Source of the DNA: Stackebrandtia nassauensis DSM 44728
GTDB lineage: Bacteria > Actinomycetota > Actinomycetes > Mycobacteriales > Micromonosporaceae
Length of the DNA stretch: 64,000 nucleotides
Assembly (NCBI RefSeq): GCF_000024545.1
Contig: NC_013947.1
Span: 6,200,001-6,264,000, forward strand
Reading direction: 5' to 3'
Positions 42,383-51,059 of the stretch are shown here, piece by piece. The notes under the pieces were generated by a model that made no database searches, was not told the origin of the DNA, and worked only from the letters and a program-made list of their open reading frames with translations. The translations under genes were made by a program, and so were the position numbers. The stretch's first letter is position 1; each line of letters starts with the position of its first letter.

Positions 42383-42592
42383 GTGACCACCCAGACCTAC
42401 ACGGTGACCGGCATGACCTGCCAGCACTGCGTGAACGCGGTGACCGAGGAACTGTCGGGCATCGAGGGTGTGACCGGCGTGGACGTCGACCTGACCAGCG
42501 GCAGGGTGACCGTGACTTCTCAGTCGGCTGTGGACGACAAGTCGGTCGCCGAGGCGGTCGACGAGGCCGGTTACGAACTGGCGGCCGCCTGA
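42383..42592 (+). CDS. copZ: Copper chaperone CopZ (HMA domain)
   Basis: This 69-residue cytosolic Cu(I) carrier is a single HMA domain with the GMTCQHC site (10-16) and the usual ferredoxin-like hydrophobic pattern, ending DEAGYELAAA. The GTG start follows AAGGAG by six bases. It lies 9 bp after csoR and 2 bp before the next gene. It is the second such chaperone in the window; the one at 5159 has an extra Cys-rich N-terminus. Confidence 0.93.
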   Translation: MTTQTYTVTGMTCQHCVNAVTEELSGIEGVTGVDVDLTSGRVTVTSQSAVDDKSVAEAVDEAGYELAAA

Positions 42593-42594
42593 GC

Positions 42595-43506
42595 ATGCGG
42601 TTGCCGAAACCGCCGCCGGGGCTGAAACCGTTGCTGCCCTTGGTGGTCGGCGCGGTGGTCGTGGCACTGCTCGCCGGAGTCGTGATCGGACGGTTGCTGC
42701 CCGCCAGCGCCGGGGCGCCCGTCGAGACGCAGGCGGAGTCCTCGGCCTCGGCCGACGGCGGACACACGCACGGCGGCGGCTCCACAGAGGAGTCCGAGCC
42801 CGCCGACCTGGAGGGGCTGTCGCTGTCGGCGTCCGGATTCACGTTGGTGCCCAAGGACACCGAGGTGGGCCAATCCGGCGAGGCGAAGCCGTGGGCGTTC
42901 ACCATCACCGACGTCGAGGGCGAACCCATCACGAAGTTCGCCACCCTGCACGACAAGAAGATGCACCTGTTCGCGGTGCGCCGCGACTTCACCGGGTACC
43001 AGCATCTGCATCCGGTCATGGATCCCGACTCCGGACTGTGGAGCACCGACATCACCTTCGACACGCCGGGCGGCTGGCGGGTCATCGCCGACTTCGCCGT
43101 CGGCGGCGGCAAGGACGTCACGCCGGCCACGCTGGGCACCGACGTGACCGTGCCCGGTGACTACGAACCCGCCGCGCTGCCGGAACCCAAGACCACGGCG
43201 AAGACCGACAGCTTCGACGTCACGCTGGACTTCAAGCCCGAACTGGGCGCCAGCGCCCCGGCGCTGATCGAGGTGACCAAGGACGGGAAGGCCGCGGACC
43301 TGGAACGGTACCTGGGCGCACACGGGCACCTGGTTCTGTTGCGGCAGGACGACATGGGCTTCGCGCACGTCCACCCCGACTCCAAGCGCGTCGACGGCGA
43401 GCTGCGGTTCTGGGCCACCGTGCCGTCCAAGGGCGACTACCGCGCCTTCCTGGACTTCAAAGTGGACGGAAAGGTGCGCACCGCCGCGTTCACCATCACG
43501 GTGTGA
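42595..43506 (+). CDS. Membrane-anchored copper-locus protein of unknown function
   Basis: This 303-residue product has a basic N-terminus, one transmembrane helix (LLPLVVGAVVVALLAGVVIG, 12-31), then a His-containing linker (GGHTHGGGS) and two beta-rich extracellular modules. These carry histidine clusters that could bind metal: KKMHLFAV, YQHLHPVM, GAHGHLVLL, AHVHPDS. Its place in the csoR-copZ operon implies a role in copper handling at the cell surface. The family is common beside actinobacterial copZ but I know no assigned activity. Confidence 0.75.
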   Translation: MRLPKPPPGLKPLLPLVVGAVVVALLAGVVIGRLLPASAGAPVETQAESSASADGGHTHGGGSTEESEPADLEGLSLSASGFTLVPKDTEVGQSGEAKPWAFTITDVEGEPITKFATLHDKKMHLFAVRRDFTGYQHLHPVMDPDSGLWSTDITFDTPGGWRVIADFAVGGGKDVTPATLGTDVTVPGDYEPAALPEPKTTAKTDSFDVTLDFKPELGASAPALIEVTKDGKAADLERYLGAHGHLVLLRQDDMGFAHVHPDSKRVDGELRFWATVPSKGDYRAFLDFKVDGKVRTAAFTITV

Positions 43507-44626
43507 GCAGGTCGGCCAGGTACGGCCGGATATTCCACTGTGAAGTGAGCTGCCGGAACTCCTCGGCGTGCCGTGGATCCGGTGTCGCGGTCGAGCGGGT
43601 GGCGCGCAGCAGCGTGTTGCGGGGCGTGTGCGCCGAATCGATGAACTCGATGACGTCCACCCTGTACCCGTGGGCGCGCAGCAGCGTCGCGCGCAGCGCG
43701 TCGGTGAGCACGTCGGCGAACCGTTCCCGCAGGATGCCGTCGGCGGTGAGCTGACCGTACGGGGACGGGGCGGCGGCCTTGCGCAGCTGCGCGGCCAGAT
43801 CGTGGTGGCAACACGGCGCGGCGACGATGTGCTTGGCGCCCAAGGAGACCCCGCGCGCGAGCGCGTCGTCGGTCGCGGTGTCGCAGGCGTGCAGCGCCAG
43901 CACCATGTCCACATCGTCCAGCGGGGTCTCGGCGGCGGTTCCGGCGATGAACCGGACCCGCTCGCCGACGCCCAGCTTCTGGGCCAGCTCGGTGTTGCGG
44001 TGCCGCTGGTCCTCGCGCACGTCGACGCCGGTCACCCGGGGGTCGGCTCCGGCGAGGTTCAGGTAGCGGTGCGTGGCGAAGGTCAGGTAGGCGTTGCCGC
44101 AGCCCAGATCGACGACGTGTTCCACGGCGGCGCCGTCGCCCAACAGCGACGCCACGGCCCGCAGGAACGCGTCCACCTGCCGCCGTTTCGCCGCGCCCGC
44201 GCCCAGTTCCCGAAACAGCGGGTCGTCGGGGGCGATGAGGTGCGGCGGGGTGCGGTCGTGGGCCAGGTCCCGGTCCCGGGACGCGGCGGCCCGGTGCACC
44301 TGCGCGTCACCGCGTTTGGTGACCCGCAGCTGGACGGTGGCCTCGGTGGTCTCGACCAGCCAGTTGCCGTAGGGCTCGGCCAGCACGTCGTCGACGCGCT
44401 TGTCGGCCTCGTCTCCGTCGACATTGGTCACCAGGGGCCGCTGGCCGTCGTGCTGCGAGATCTGGAGCTTCACGCCGCCCTTGACCGCCACCGGCCGCAG
44501 CTCGGTTTTGACGTGCGCGGGCCGTTCGTTGCGGCGGCGGCCCGAGGCCACGGCGCGCACCAGCTTGTGCCGCTCGGCCAGCAGGCCGCGGATCTCGGCC
44601 AACGCCTGCTCCAACGATTCGGTCAC
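43496..44626 (-). CDS. SAM-dependent methyltransferase (PCCHH type)
   Basis: This 376-residue cytosolic protein has a ~140-residue N-terminal domain of unknown role and a Rossmann methyltransferase domain: VVDLGCGNAYLTFATHRYL (motif I, near 167-185), VTGVDVRED, DMVLALHACDTATDDAL and APCCHHDLAAQL (near 277-288). The PCCHH motif marks the Methyltransf_32-like group; an RNA or small-molecule substrate is possible. It starts in the stop codon of the unknown gene upstream (ATGA) and overlaps the convergent copper gene by 11 bp. Confidence 0.8.
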   Translation of the reverse strand: MTESLEQALAEIRGLLAERHKLVRAVASGRRRNERPAHVKTELRPVAVKGGVKLQISQHDGQRPLVTNVDGDEADKRVDDVLAEPYGNWLVETTEATVQLRVTKRGDAQVHRAAASRDRDLAHDRTPPHLIAPDDPLFRELGAGAAKRRQVDAFLRAVASLLGDGAAVEHVVDLGCGNAYLTFATHRYLNLAGADPRVTGVDVREDQRHRNTELAQKLGVGERVRFIAGTAAETPLDDVDMVLALHACDTATDDALARGVSLGAKHIVAAPCCHHDLAAQLRKAAAPSPYGQLTADGILRERFADVLTDALRATLLRAHGYRVDVIEFIDSAHTPRNTLLRATRSTATPDPRHAEEFRQLTSQWNIRPYLADLLTP

Positions 44627-45633
44627 GCTGCCTCCCGCAGGTGGACGGTGGCGTTGTGCAGCTTGGTGACCGTGAGCGCGGCGGTGTCGCGCAGCAGTGT
44701 GTCGGGGACGATCGCGGTGCCCGCCAGCGCCGTCAACAGGCTGGGCAGCCCGGGCAGGCAGAAGCCGTCGTCGGCGAGGATCGACTCGGCCAGGCCGCCG
44801 CGTTTGCCCAGCACCTCGCGGGTGTGCTGCCAGGTCTCGTCCAGTTCCTCCACCGAGGGCACCCCGAAGCCGTGCCCGACCGGGGCGGCGTGCCGCAGCT
44901 TGATGACGCCGCTGTCACCGAAGGCCAGCGCCACGACACAGCGTTCGGCCAGCTGCCCCTGGACGGCGGCGGGCAGCCGGGTGACGACGCTGCACTTGTC
45001 CCGGCACTCGGCCGCGCACACGCCCAGCGCGTGGGCGACGTTGCTGTGCTGCCGGTCCAGATAGGTGCGCCAGCCCTGTCCGGGTGCCTTGTCGATGCGC
45101 AGGATCCGGGCGGTGGCGCCCTTGTCGGTGCGGTTGTGGCCGCAGGTGACGTCCTGCTGCCCGAAGACGCTGTCGGCACCGTCCACGTTGTCGTCGATGC
45201 GCATCGGGTCGGCGGCGTGCCCCCACACCGCCTCCCACACCAGCAGCGGCAGGTACTCGGCGATGATGTGGACGGTCGCGACCAGGCTGGCCATCTCGTT
45301 GCGCAGGTGGCGGGCCCGCACCACCTCCAGCAGCAGGTCGTAGGCCGGACGCAGACTGGACAGCGCGCCCCGGTTGACCTCGCGCGGTTCCTGCGGCATC
45401 CGGCAGGCGCGGGCCCGGTCGACCAGCGCGGTGTACTCCGGGCCGCCCGCCTCGGCGTCGGCCATGTCGAAGTCTTCGGCGTCCAGATCCAGCAGCCGCT
45501 GCCCGAACAGGCAGATGCGGCGCAGCCGGTTGAGCTCGGACTCCGGCAGCCGAAGCATCGGCAGCAGCTCCCGTACGTCGCCGAAGGCGTAGCGGTGGCA
45601 CAGCGTCTCCACGACGTCAACTCCGGAATTCAT
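44623..45633 (-). CDS. Unknown protein coupled to the methyltransferase
   Basis: I do not recognise this 336-residue soluble protein. Visible features are an N-terminal helical, Leu/Arg-rich region (ELLPMLRLPESELNRLRRIC), a central TCGHNRTDKGATARILR segment, a cysteine group HALGVCAAECRDKCSVV and a C-terminal helix. The start was set at MNSGVDVVETLC; upstream open codons look non-coding. The ATGA overlap with the methyltransferase gene suggests the two act in the same process. Confidence 0.6.
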   Translation of the reverse strand: MNSGVDVVETLCHRYAFGDVRELLPMLRLPESELNRLRRICLFGQRLLDLDAEDFDMADAEAGGPEYTALVDRARACRMPQEPREVNRGALSSLRPAYDLLLEVVRARHLRNEMASLVATVHIIAEYLPLLVWEAVWGHAADPMRIDDNVDGADSVFGQQDVTCGHNRTDKGATARILRIDKAPGQGWRTYLDRQHSNVAHALGVCAAECRDKCSVVTRLPAAVQGQLAERCVVALAFGDSGVIKLRHAAPVGHGFGVPSVEELDETWQHTREVLGKRGGLAESILADDGFCLPGLPSLLTALAGTAIVPDTLLRDTAALTVTKLHNATVHLREAA

Positions 45634-45752
45634 GTTCGACAGCTTTTCATCTTTTGACCGACGGCGTAAGCTTGCCCGGCTGATGCCGATTGGGGAAATG
45701 TTTCCCGACGTGACACTCACCAATACAGACACACTCGCGAGGTGGCGTACCC

Positions 45753-45920
45753 GTGCCTGACGACGACCGGACGGTCGAACTGTCTGATGATTTCGAGATC
45801 CTGCCCGACAACACCTCCGACGACACCGACGTCGGCTGGGGTGAACCGCGTTCCCGTTCGGCCCGGCGTCGCCTGGCCGATCAGCGACTGCTGGACGAGC
45901 GGCCGCCGCACTGGGACTGA
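45753..45920 (+). CDS. Small acidic protein ending RPPHWD
   Basis: This 55-residue ORF begins at a GTG with GAGGTGG eight bases before it. The product is acidic then basic, with DDTDVGWGE in the middle and LLDERPPHWD at the end. The D-D-T-D-x-GWG-E and R-P-P-H-W pattern recurs in short actinobacterial proteins of unknown function, which supports it being real. Confidence 0.75.
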   Translation: MPDDDRTVELSDDFEILPDNTSDDTDVGWGEPRSRSARRRLADQRLLDERPPHWD

Positions 45921-46002
45921 CGGACTCCGGCATGCGCACCACGCGTACCGGAATGTTTGGGTTTTGTCCCGATTAAGGGGATTTGCCGGTAATTTCGGCC
46001 GT

Positions 46003-46536
46003 ATGAGCGAGCCCAATTACCGCTACGGACAGGCCAGTCCCCGGCAACCGGTCGACCCGACGCAGCGCATGCCTTCGGCTTCGGCCCCCGAACCCAAGCC
46101 CCAGCCCCGCATCAACGCGGGAAAGCTGTGGGCCGGGGGTGTCGGGGCCGCGGTGGTGGTGGCGCTGGTGGTGCTGGTCGGCATCCTGCTGGTGCGCGGC
46201 GTGCTCAAGATCCCGGTGCTGGCCGCGCAGGGCGAGGGCGCCTACGGCACGGCCTCCACGACGACGTACGCCGTGACCGCCGGAGCGCTGGCCCTGGCGG
46301 CCACGGCATTGCTGCACGTGCTGTTGATCGCGATGCCGCGTCCGATGCAGTTCTTCTACTGGATCTGCGCGCTGGTCACCGCCGTGGCCGTGTTGTTGCC
46401 GTTCACCTTGGTCGCCGAGCTGAACGCGCAGGTCGCCACGGCCGGGATCAACCTGGTCGCCGGGATCTGCCTGATGTCGGTGCTCGGTTCGATCGGCGCC
46501 TCGTCGGTCAACTACGACCGCGAACCGCGTTACTGA
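46003..46536 (+). CDS. Four-helix membrane protein (DUF6069-like)
   Basis: This 177-residue protein has a Pro/Gln-rich cytosolic N-terminus (1-42) and four hydrophobic helices (AAVVVALVVLVGILLV; AVTAGALALAATALLHVLLI; FFYWICALVTAVAVLLPF; INLVAGICLMSVLGSIG). The pattern matches the small DUF6069 membrane family, with no known function. Its end overlaps the convergent sulfotransferase gene by seven bases. Confidence 0.75.
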   Translation: MSEPNYRYGQASPRQPVDPTQRMPSASAPEPKPQPRINAGKLWAGGVGAAVVVALVVLVGILLVRGVLKIPVLAAQGEGAYGTASTTTYAVTAGALALAATALLHVLLIAMPRPMQFFYWICALVTAVAVLLPFTLVAELNAQVATAGINLVAGICLMSVLGSIGASSVNYDREPRY

Positions 46537-47255
46537 TCCTTCTGCGCCATCTGCTGCCGGTACTCCTCGGCGGTGGCGGCGCCCGCGCCGGGAGGACCGC
46601 TTTCCATCATCTTCTGGAAGTCGGCGGTCGTGTTCGAATGCGGGAACGGCTGCTCCGGCACCGGCAGGCCCAGCCGCTCGCACAGCGGTTCCCAGCCCTC
46701 CGAGGCGTTCCACTCCAGCAGCCGGTCGGCGGGCGCGGTGTCACGGACGTGCTGGATGTACCTGTCGTAGCAGCGCTGGGCGCCCTCGGCGTCGTCGGCC
46801 GTGACGTCGGAGTCCTCGCCGACGAACCGCTTCCACAGCGCGTCGGTCATCTCGAGGAACTTCTCCGGCGAACCCTCGAATCCCGGACGGTCGACGCCTT
46901 CCTCGGCGGCCTTGCGGGACATGTCCAGCGACTTCAGGACGGTGTTGGACATGCTGCGGTACCAGGTGGCGGCGTCGGTGCGGGTCGACAGCAGGATCAG
47001 CGCGTCCGGGAACGCCTCCGCCAGCTCCGGCCAGAAGATGGAGGCGGGCCAGTCCACGGCGGCGGTGTAGCCGTCGAAGAACTTGTGCCAGTCGGGGGTC
47101 TTGCCATTGAGGGCGTCGATCCAGGTGTCGACGTGGTCGAAGTGTTCGATGACCTGGTGCATGTGGTAACACTTCCCTCCAAGCAGGACGGGAAGTGCTT
47201 CCGATTGCGACCAGGTGGCGGTGCGCGGTAGCCCCGCGCCAACTACTTTCAGCAT
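46530..47255 (-). CDS. Sulfotransferase-family protein
   Basis: This 241-residue cytosolic protein resembles the Sulfotransf_4 group: MLKVVGAGLPRTATWSQSEA (PAPS-loop region, usually GxGRTGT-like), LGGKCYHMHQVIEHFD, DWPASIFWPELAEAFPDALI, LLSTRTDAATWYRSM and a C-terminal RLLEWNASEGWEPLC. The cofactor loop carries LPRTATWS instead of the more usual GRTGTLS, so activity is uncertain. ATG 47255 gives the conserved start. Confidence 0.78.
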   Translation of the reverse strand: MLKVVGAGLPRTATWSQSEALPVLLGGKCYHMHQVIEHFDHVDTWIDALNGKTPDWHKFFDGYTAAVDWPASIFWPELAEAFPDALILLSTRTDAATWYRSMSNTVLKSLDMSRKAAEEGVDRPGFEGSPEKFLEMTDALWKRFVGEDSDVTADDAEGAQRCYDRYIQHVRDTAPADRLLEWNASEGWEPLCERLGLPVPEQPFPHSNTTADFQKMMESGPPGAGAATAEEYRQQMAQKDQ

Positions 47256-47319
47256 GGCGCAACGGTATCCGCGCGAATCGCTCCCTTCAACGTCCACTGA
47301 GTTCATTCTCAGCGGTTTC

Positions 47320-48171
47320 TCAGCCCTTCACGGCGCCCGCGGTGAGGCCGTGCACGATGTAGCGCTGGAGGTAGGTGAAGACCGCCACGGTGGGGATAGC
47401 GGTCAGAACGGTTCCGGCGCAGAACATCCCGAAGTTGGCCTCCCGGTTGTTGTCACCGACCATGGCCGCCAGCCCCACCGCGAGTGTCTGCGACTCGGGA
47501 TCGGTGAGGAACACGCTGGCGATGATGTACTCGTTGACGATGCCGACGAAGGCCAGCAGCCCGGAGATGGCCAGGATCGGGGTCACCAGCGGCAGGATGA
47601 TCCGGAAGAATACCTGCGCGTGGGTGGCTCCGTCCACGATCGCCGATTCGTCCAGTTCCTTGGGCACCGTGTCGAAGAAGCCCTTCATCAGCCAGGTGTT
47701 GACGCCCATCGCGCCGCCCAGGTAGACCAGGATCAGGCCGGTGGAGGTGTTGAAGCCGAGCACCGGCCAGCGGTCGCCGATCACCGAGAAGATCAGGTAG
47801 ATGGCCACGATCGCCAGGAACTGCGGGAACATCTGGATCAGCAGCAGGGCCAGCAGACTGACGCGGCGGCCCCTGAACCGGAACCGGCTGAACGCGTACG
47901 CGGCCAGCGCCGAGATGAACACCGACGCGGCGGCCGCGACGAACGCGATGAGCAGCGTGTTGCCGTACCAGCTGGCGAACTCGGTCTGGGTGAACAGGTT
48001 GGTGAGGTTGTCGAACGAGAAGCCGTTCTCCGGCAGCAGGGTCGTGGACGACAGCGTGCCCACCGGGTTGAAGGCCGAGGACACGACGAACACGATCGGC
48101 ACCAGCGAGAACACGGCGACGGCGATCGCGACGACGTGCCGCCAGCCGAAGATCCGCAGCCAGGAACTCAT
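47320..48171 (-). CDS. malG: Maltodextrin ABC permease MalG
   Basis: This 283-residue inner-membrane permease has six helices and an EAA-type loop contacting the ATPase (ESAIVDGATHAQVFFRIILP, near 196-215). The C-terminus, YLQRYIVHGLTAGAVKG, is typical for MalG. It starts inside the malF stop (ATGA). Together with MalE/MalF it forms a maltose/maltodextrin importer; the ATPase subunit is not in this window and could be a shared MsiK-type protein. Confidence 0.92.
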   Translation of the reverse strand: MSSWLRIFGWRHVVAIAVAVFSLVPIVFVVSSAFNPVGTLSSTTLLPENGFSFDNLTNLFTQTEFASWYGNTLLIAFVAAAASVFISALAAYAFSRFRFRGRRVSLLALLLIQMFPQFLAIVAIYLIFSVIGDRWPVLGFNTSTGLILVYLGGAMGVNTWLMKGFFDTVPKELDESAIVDGATHAQVFFRIILPLVTPILAISGLLAFVGIVNEYIIASVFLTDPESQTLAVGLAAMVGDNNREANFGMFCAGTVLTAIPTVAVFTYLQRYIVHGLTAGAVKG

Positions 48172-49700
48172 CGGTACACCTCTTCCTGTCGCCGGGTGGT
48201 CCTGAAGCTCACCGCCGAGATCACGGCGACGATGACGAAGATGAACGCGCTGATGGCGGCCGCGTAACCGTAGTCGGCACCCTGACCGCCGAAGGCCAGC
48301 CGGAAGGTATAGGTGATGAGCAGGTCGGTGCCGCCCGCGCTGGAGGAGTCCGAGGTGAACGGGCCGCCGCCGGTGGTCAGCTGGATGACGTTGAAGTTGT
48401 TGAAGTTGAACGCGAACGACGAGATCAACAGCGGCGTCAGCGCCACCAGCAGCAGCGGCAGCGTCACCTTGCGGAACGCCTGCGGCGCCGAGGCGCCGTC
48501 GATCTTGGCCGCGTCGAGGGTGTCGCGCGGGATCGCTTGCAGCGCACCGGTACTGATCAGGAACATGTACGGGAAGCCGAGCCACAGGTTGACCAGCAGC
48601 ACGGCCAGCCGCGCCGAACCGGTGTGCCCGAACCAGGCGATGTCCAGACCGGACAGCTGGTTGATGAGCCCGTAGTCGGCGTTGAACATGTCCCGCCACA
48701 CCAGCAGCATCCCGAAGGCGGGCATGGCGTAGGGCAGGATCACGATGGCGCGGTAGATCTTGCGGCCCCGCAGCCGGTCGTGGTTGAGGGCCATGGCGCA
48801 GGCCAGGCCCAGCACGAACACGAGCAGCACGGTCCCGGCCGCGAAGATCAGGTTCCACACCAGTACCGACACGAACGGGCCGCGCAGCCGGTCGTCGGTG
48901 AGGACGCGGGTGAAGTTGGACGCCCCGACGTTGACTTCCCAGCCCTGGGCCAGTTTCTCGCCCTTGTCGTCCACGAAGCTGCCGACCGCGTCGTCGGCGG
49001 TCCAGCGGTGCCCGGTCTTGGCGTCGACGATGCAGTCGCAGTCGGCCTCGTACTTTCGGGTCGCGACGCCCTCGTAGGCCTCGTTGAGTCCCTTGGTGCG
49101 GATGCCGCCGTCGTCGACGGGTACGGCGAACTTCGCGATCTCGGCGTCGCGTTCACCGATCTCCTCGCCGGTCAGCGGGGTGTAGCCCTCGGCTTCGAGG
49201 ATCTTGCCGCTCGAGGTCGCCTCCACATCGGATTCGGCGAGCGGTTTGAGTCCGGTCTCGTCTCCGGCGTAGAACTTCCCGTCCGCGTCGGTCAACAGGA
49301 ACACCAGGTCCCCGGAGCCGTCGTAGGCGACGGTGAGCGCGTAGGTCGGCGCGTCCTCGCGCTGTTTGACCGAGGTCGCCTCCAGGTAGTCGATGACCTC
49401 TTCCTTGGTGCCGCGATGGCCGTCGCCGAGGTTCGTCGTGGAGGTGGAGATCGTGATGATGACCGGCAGCAGCTGGAACGCGATGAGCAGCAGCGTTCCG
49501 GGCACCAGGTACTTGGCGGGCACCCGCCTGGGCGACAGGTACAGGTAGAACAGCAGCGCCGTGACGGCGACGACGATGCCGAGCCCGATCCATTCCCCGG
49601 CACCGATCAGCGGCAGCGCCGCCCACACCCCCAGGCCCGCCACCACGCACATGACGGCGATCTTGGTGACGAGCCCGGGCAGGCTGGTGGTCGAGTTCAT
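48168..49700 (-). CDS. malF: Maltodextrin ABC permease MalF with large periplasmic-type insertion
   Basis: This 510-residue permease has N-terminal helices (two or three), then a ~170-residue extracytoplasmic insertion (about 90-255) between helices, analogous to the E. coli MalF P2 region that contacts MalE. The permease core follows, with the EAA loop TLDAAKIDGASAPQAFRKVT. Helices with PYAMPAFGMLLVW and LISSFAFNFNNFNVIQLTTG are diagnostic. It is 3 bp after malE and overlaps malG. Confidence 0.92.
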   Translation of the reverse strand: MNSTTSLPGLVTKIAVMCVVAGLGVWAALPLIGAGEWIGLGIVVAVTALLFYLYLSPRRVPAKYLVPGTLLLIAFQLLPVIITISTSTTNLGDGHRGTKEEVIDYLEATSVKQREDAPTYALTVAYDGSGDLVFLLTDADGKFYAGDETGLKPLAESDVEATSSGKILEAEGYTPLTGEEIGERDAEIAKFAVPVDDGGIRTKGLNEAYEGVATRKYEADCDCIVDAKTGHRWTADDAVGSFVDDKGEKLAQGWEVNVGASNFTRVLTDDRLRGPFVSVLVWNLIFAAGTVLLVFVLGLACAMALNHDRLRGRKIYRAIVILPYAMPAFGMLLVWRDMFNADYGLINQLSGLDIAWFGHTGSARLAVLLVNLWLGFPYMFLISTGALQAIPRDTLDAAKIDGASAPQAFRKVTLPLLLVALTPLLISSFAFNFNNFNVIQLTTGGGPFTSDSSSAGGTDLLITYTFRLAFGGQGADYGYAAAISAFIFVIVAVISAVSFRTTRRQEEVYR

Positions 49701-49703
49701 CGG

Positions 49704-50912
49704 TTATCCGATGGCCTCGGTGATGGTCTTGGCCGCGGACTTGACGGCCTTTTCGGGGTCCTCGCCCTTCAGCACCGCCGCCTGGGCCTTGCCGAACGGG
49801 TCCCACACGGCGGACATCGCGGGAATGGCGGGCAGGATCGTGCCGCCCTCACCGGCCTTCTCGAAACCGGCGATGTCCTTGTTGTCGGCGCTGACCTCGG
49901 CGCGGACGTCGGTCAGCGCGGGCATCCGGGGATCGGCCTCGAACAGGTCCTTGTTGAGTTTCTCGGTGGCGGCGTAGTTGGTGACGAACTCCTGGGCGTG
50001 GGTCTTGTTGTCGCCCTTGCTGGCCACGTAGAACGCCTGCACGCCGACGAACGGGGTGGCCTTCTTCCCGCCCTTGAAGCCGGGGATCTCGGTGACCTCG
50101 TAGTCCAGTTTGGCTTTCTTCACCTGGGACAGCGCCCACGGTCCCGACACCAGGTACGGGGTCTTGCCCTCGACGAACTTGGGAATCGAGTTGTCGGCGC
50201 TCATCGAGGTCTTCATGACCCCGTCCTCGCCGAGCTTCGCGAGTTTGGCGAAGGCGTCGACGGCCTCGGGTTTGGACAGTCCCAGGTCCCCCGGGTCGTA
50301 CTGGCCCTTGTCGTCCTGGCCGAACAGGTAACCACCGGCGGAGGCGTAGAACGGGTAGGCGTGGTACGGGTTGCCGACGTCACTGACCTCGATGGACAGG
50401 ATGTCGTCGGTCTTGCCGTCCTTCTTGAGTTTCTTGCCGGTGGCAGTCAGGTCCTCAATGGTCTTCGGCTGTTCGGGCGCCAGCTTGGTGTTGCGGATCA
50501 GGGCCAGGTTCTCCACGGCGTACGGGTTGCCGTAGACGTCGCCGTCGTAGGTGACGGCTTCCAGGGCCGTCGGGTCCAGGGCCTTCTTCTGCTCGGAGCT
50601 CAGCTGCACCGGGTCGATCGCCTTGTTCTGCACCAGGTTGCCGATCCAGTCGTGGGCGGCGACCAGGATGTCGGGGCCCTTGCCCTGTTCGGACGCGGTG
50701 ATGAAGTCCTCCTGCAGTTCCTCGGCGTGGACCTCCACCGAGACTTCGATGCCGTTGTCCTCACCGAACTGCTTGGCGTAGGGCTTGAGCACCTCGCCGC
50801 GGACCTCGTCGGCCCAGATCACGAGTTTGGCCTTGTCGGCTTCGGCACTACAGGCGCTCAGACTCACGGCCGCGATCGCGGCCGCCAGGAGCACGCTGGG
50901 GATCTTGCGCAT
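49704..50912 (-). CDS. malE: Maltodextrin-binding lipoprotein MalE
   Basis: This 402-residue solute-binding protein is lipid-anchored: signal peptide MRKIPSVLLAAAIAAVSLSA with lipobox LSAC (Cys21). The mature part has the MalE-like pattern LVIWADEVRGEVLKPYAKQF, PDILVAAHDWIGNLVQ, YGNPYAVENLALIRN, SADNSIPKFVEGKTP and PFGKAQAAVLKG. It heads the malEFG operon, and the LacI gene lies divergently upstream with a candidate operator between them. Confidence 0.93.
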   Translation of the reverse strand: MRKIPSVLLAAAIAAVSLSACSAEADKAKLVIWADEVRGEVLKPYAKQFGEDNGIEVSVEVHAEELQEDFITASEQGKGPDILVAAHDWIGNLVQNKAIDPVQLSSEQKKALDPTALEAVTYDGDVYGNPYAVENLALIRNTKLAPEQPKTIEDLTATGKKLKKDGKTDDILSIEVSDVGNPYHAYPFYASAGGYLFGQDDKGQYDPGDLGLSKPEAVDAFAKLAKLGEDGVMKTSMSADNSIPKFVEGKTPYLVSGPWALSQVKKAKLDYEVTEIPGFKGGKKATPFVGVQAFYVASKGDNKTHAQEFVTNYAATEKLNKDLFEADPRMPALTDVRAEVSADNKDIAGFEKAGEGGTILPAIPAMSAVWDPFGKAQAAVLKGEDPEKAVKSAAKTITEAIG

Positions 50913-50986
50913 GGTGGCTTCTCCTTCACGGGAGCCGGTTGTGGGTGGCGGGGGTCACCACATGGGGGTCGGATCCCGCGACTTTA

Positions 50987-51017
50987 GCAAGAACTTTCAG
51001 TACATGGAAGAGTTTGC
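50987..51017. promoter_or_regulatory. Candidate LacI/MalR operator
   Basis: GCAAGAACTTTC and GGAAGAGTTTGC form an imperfect inverted repeat (8 of 12 positions) in the divergent malE-lacI gap. GCAAGAA and similar half-sites are typical of actinobacterial maltose regulators. Confidence 0.55.
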
Positions 51018-51059
51018 ATTGATATTGTTTTCGATTTTCAGATCGGTTACAGTCTCGAT

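Noticed and set aside
48537-50987. 816-codon plus-strand frame opposite malF and malE
   Set aside because: Antisense to two well-supported transporter genes; composition is non-protein-like.
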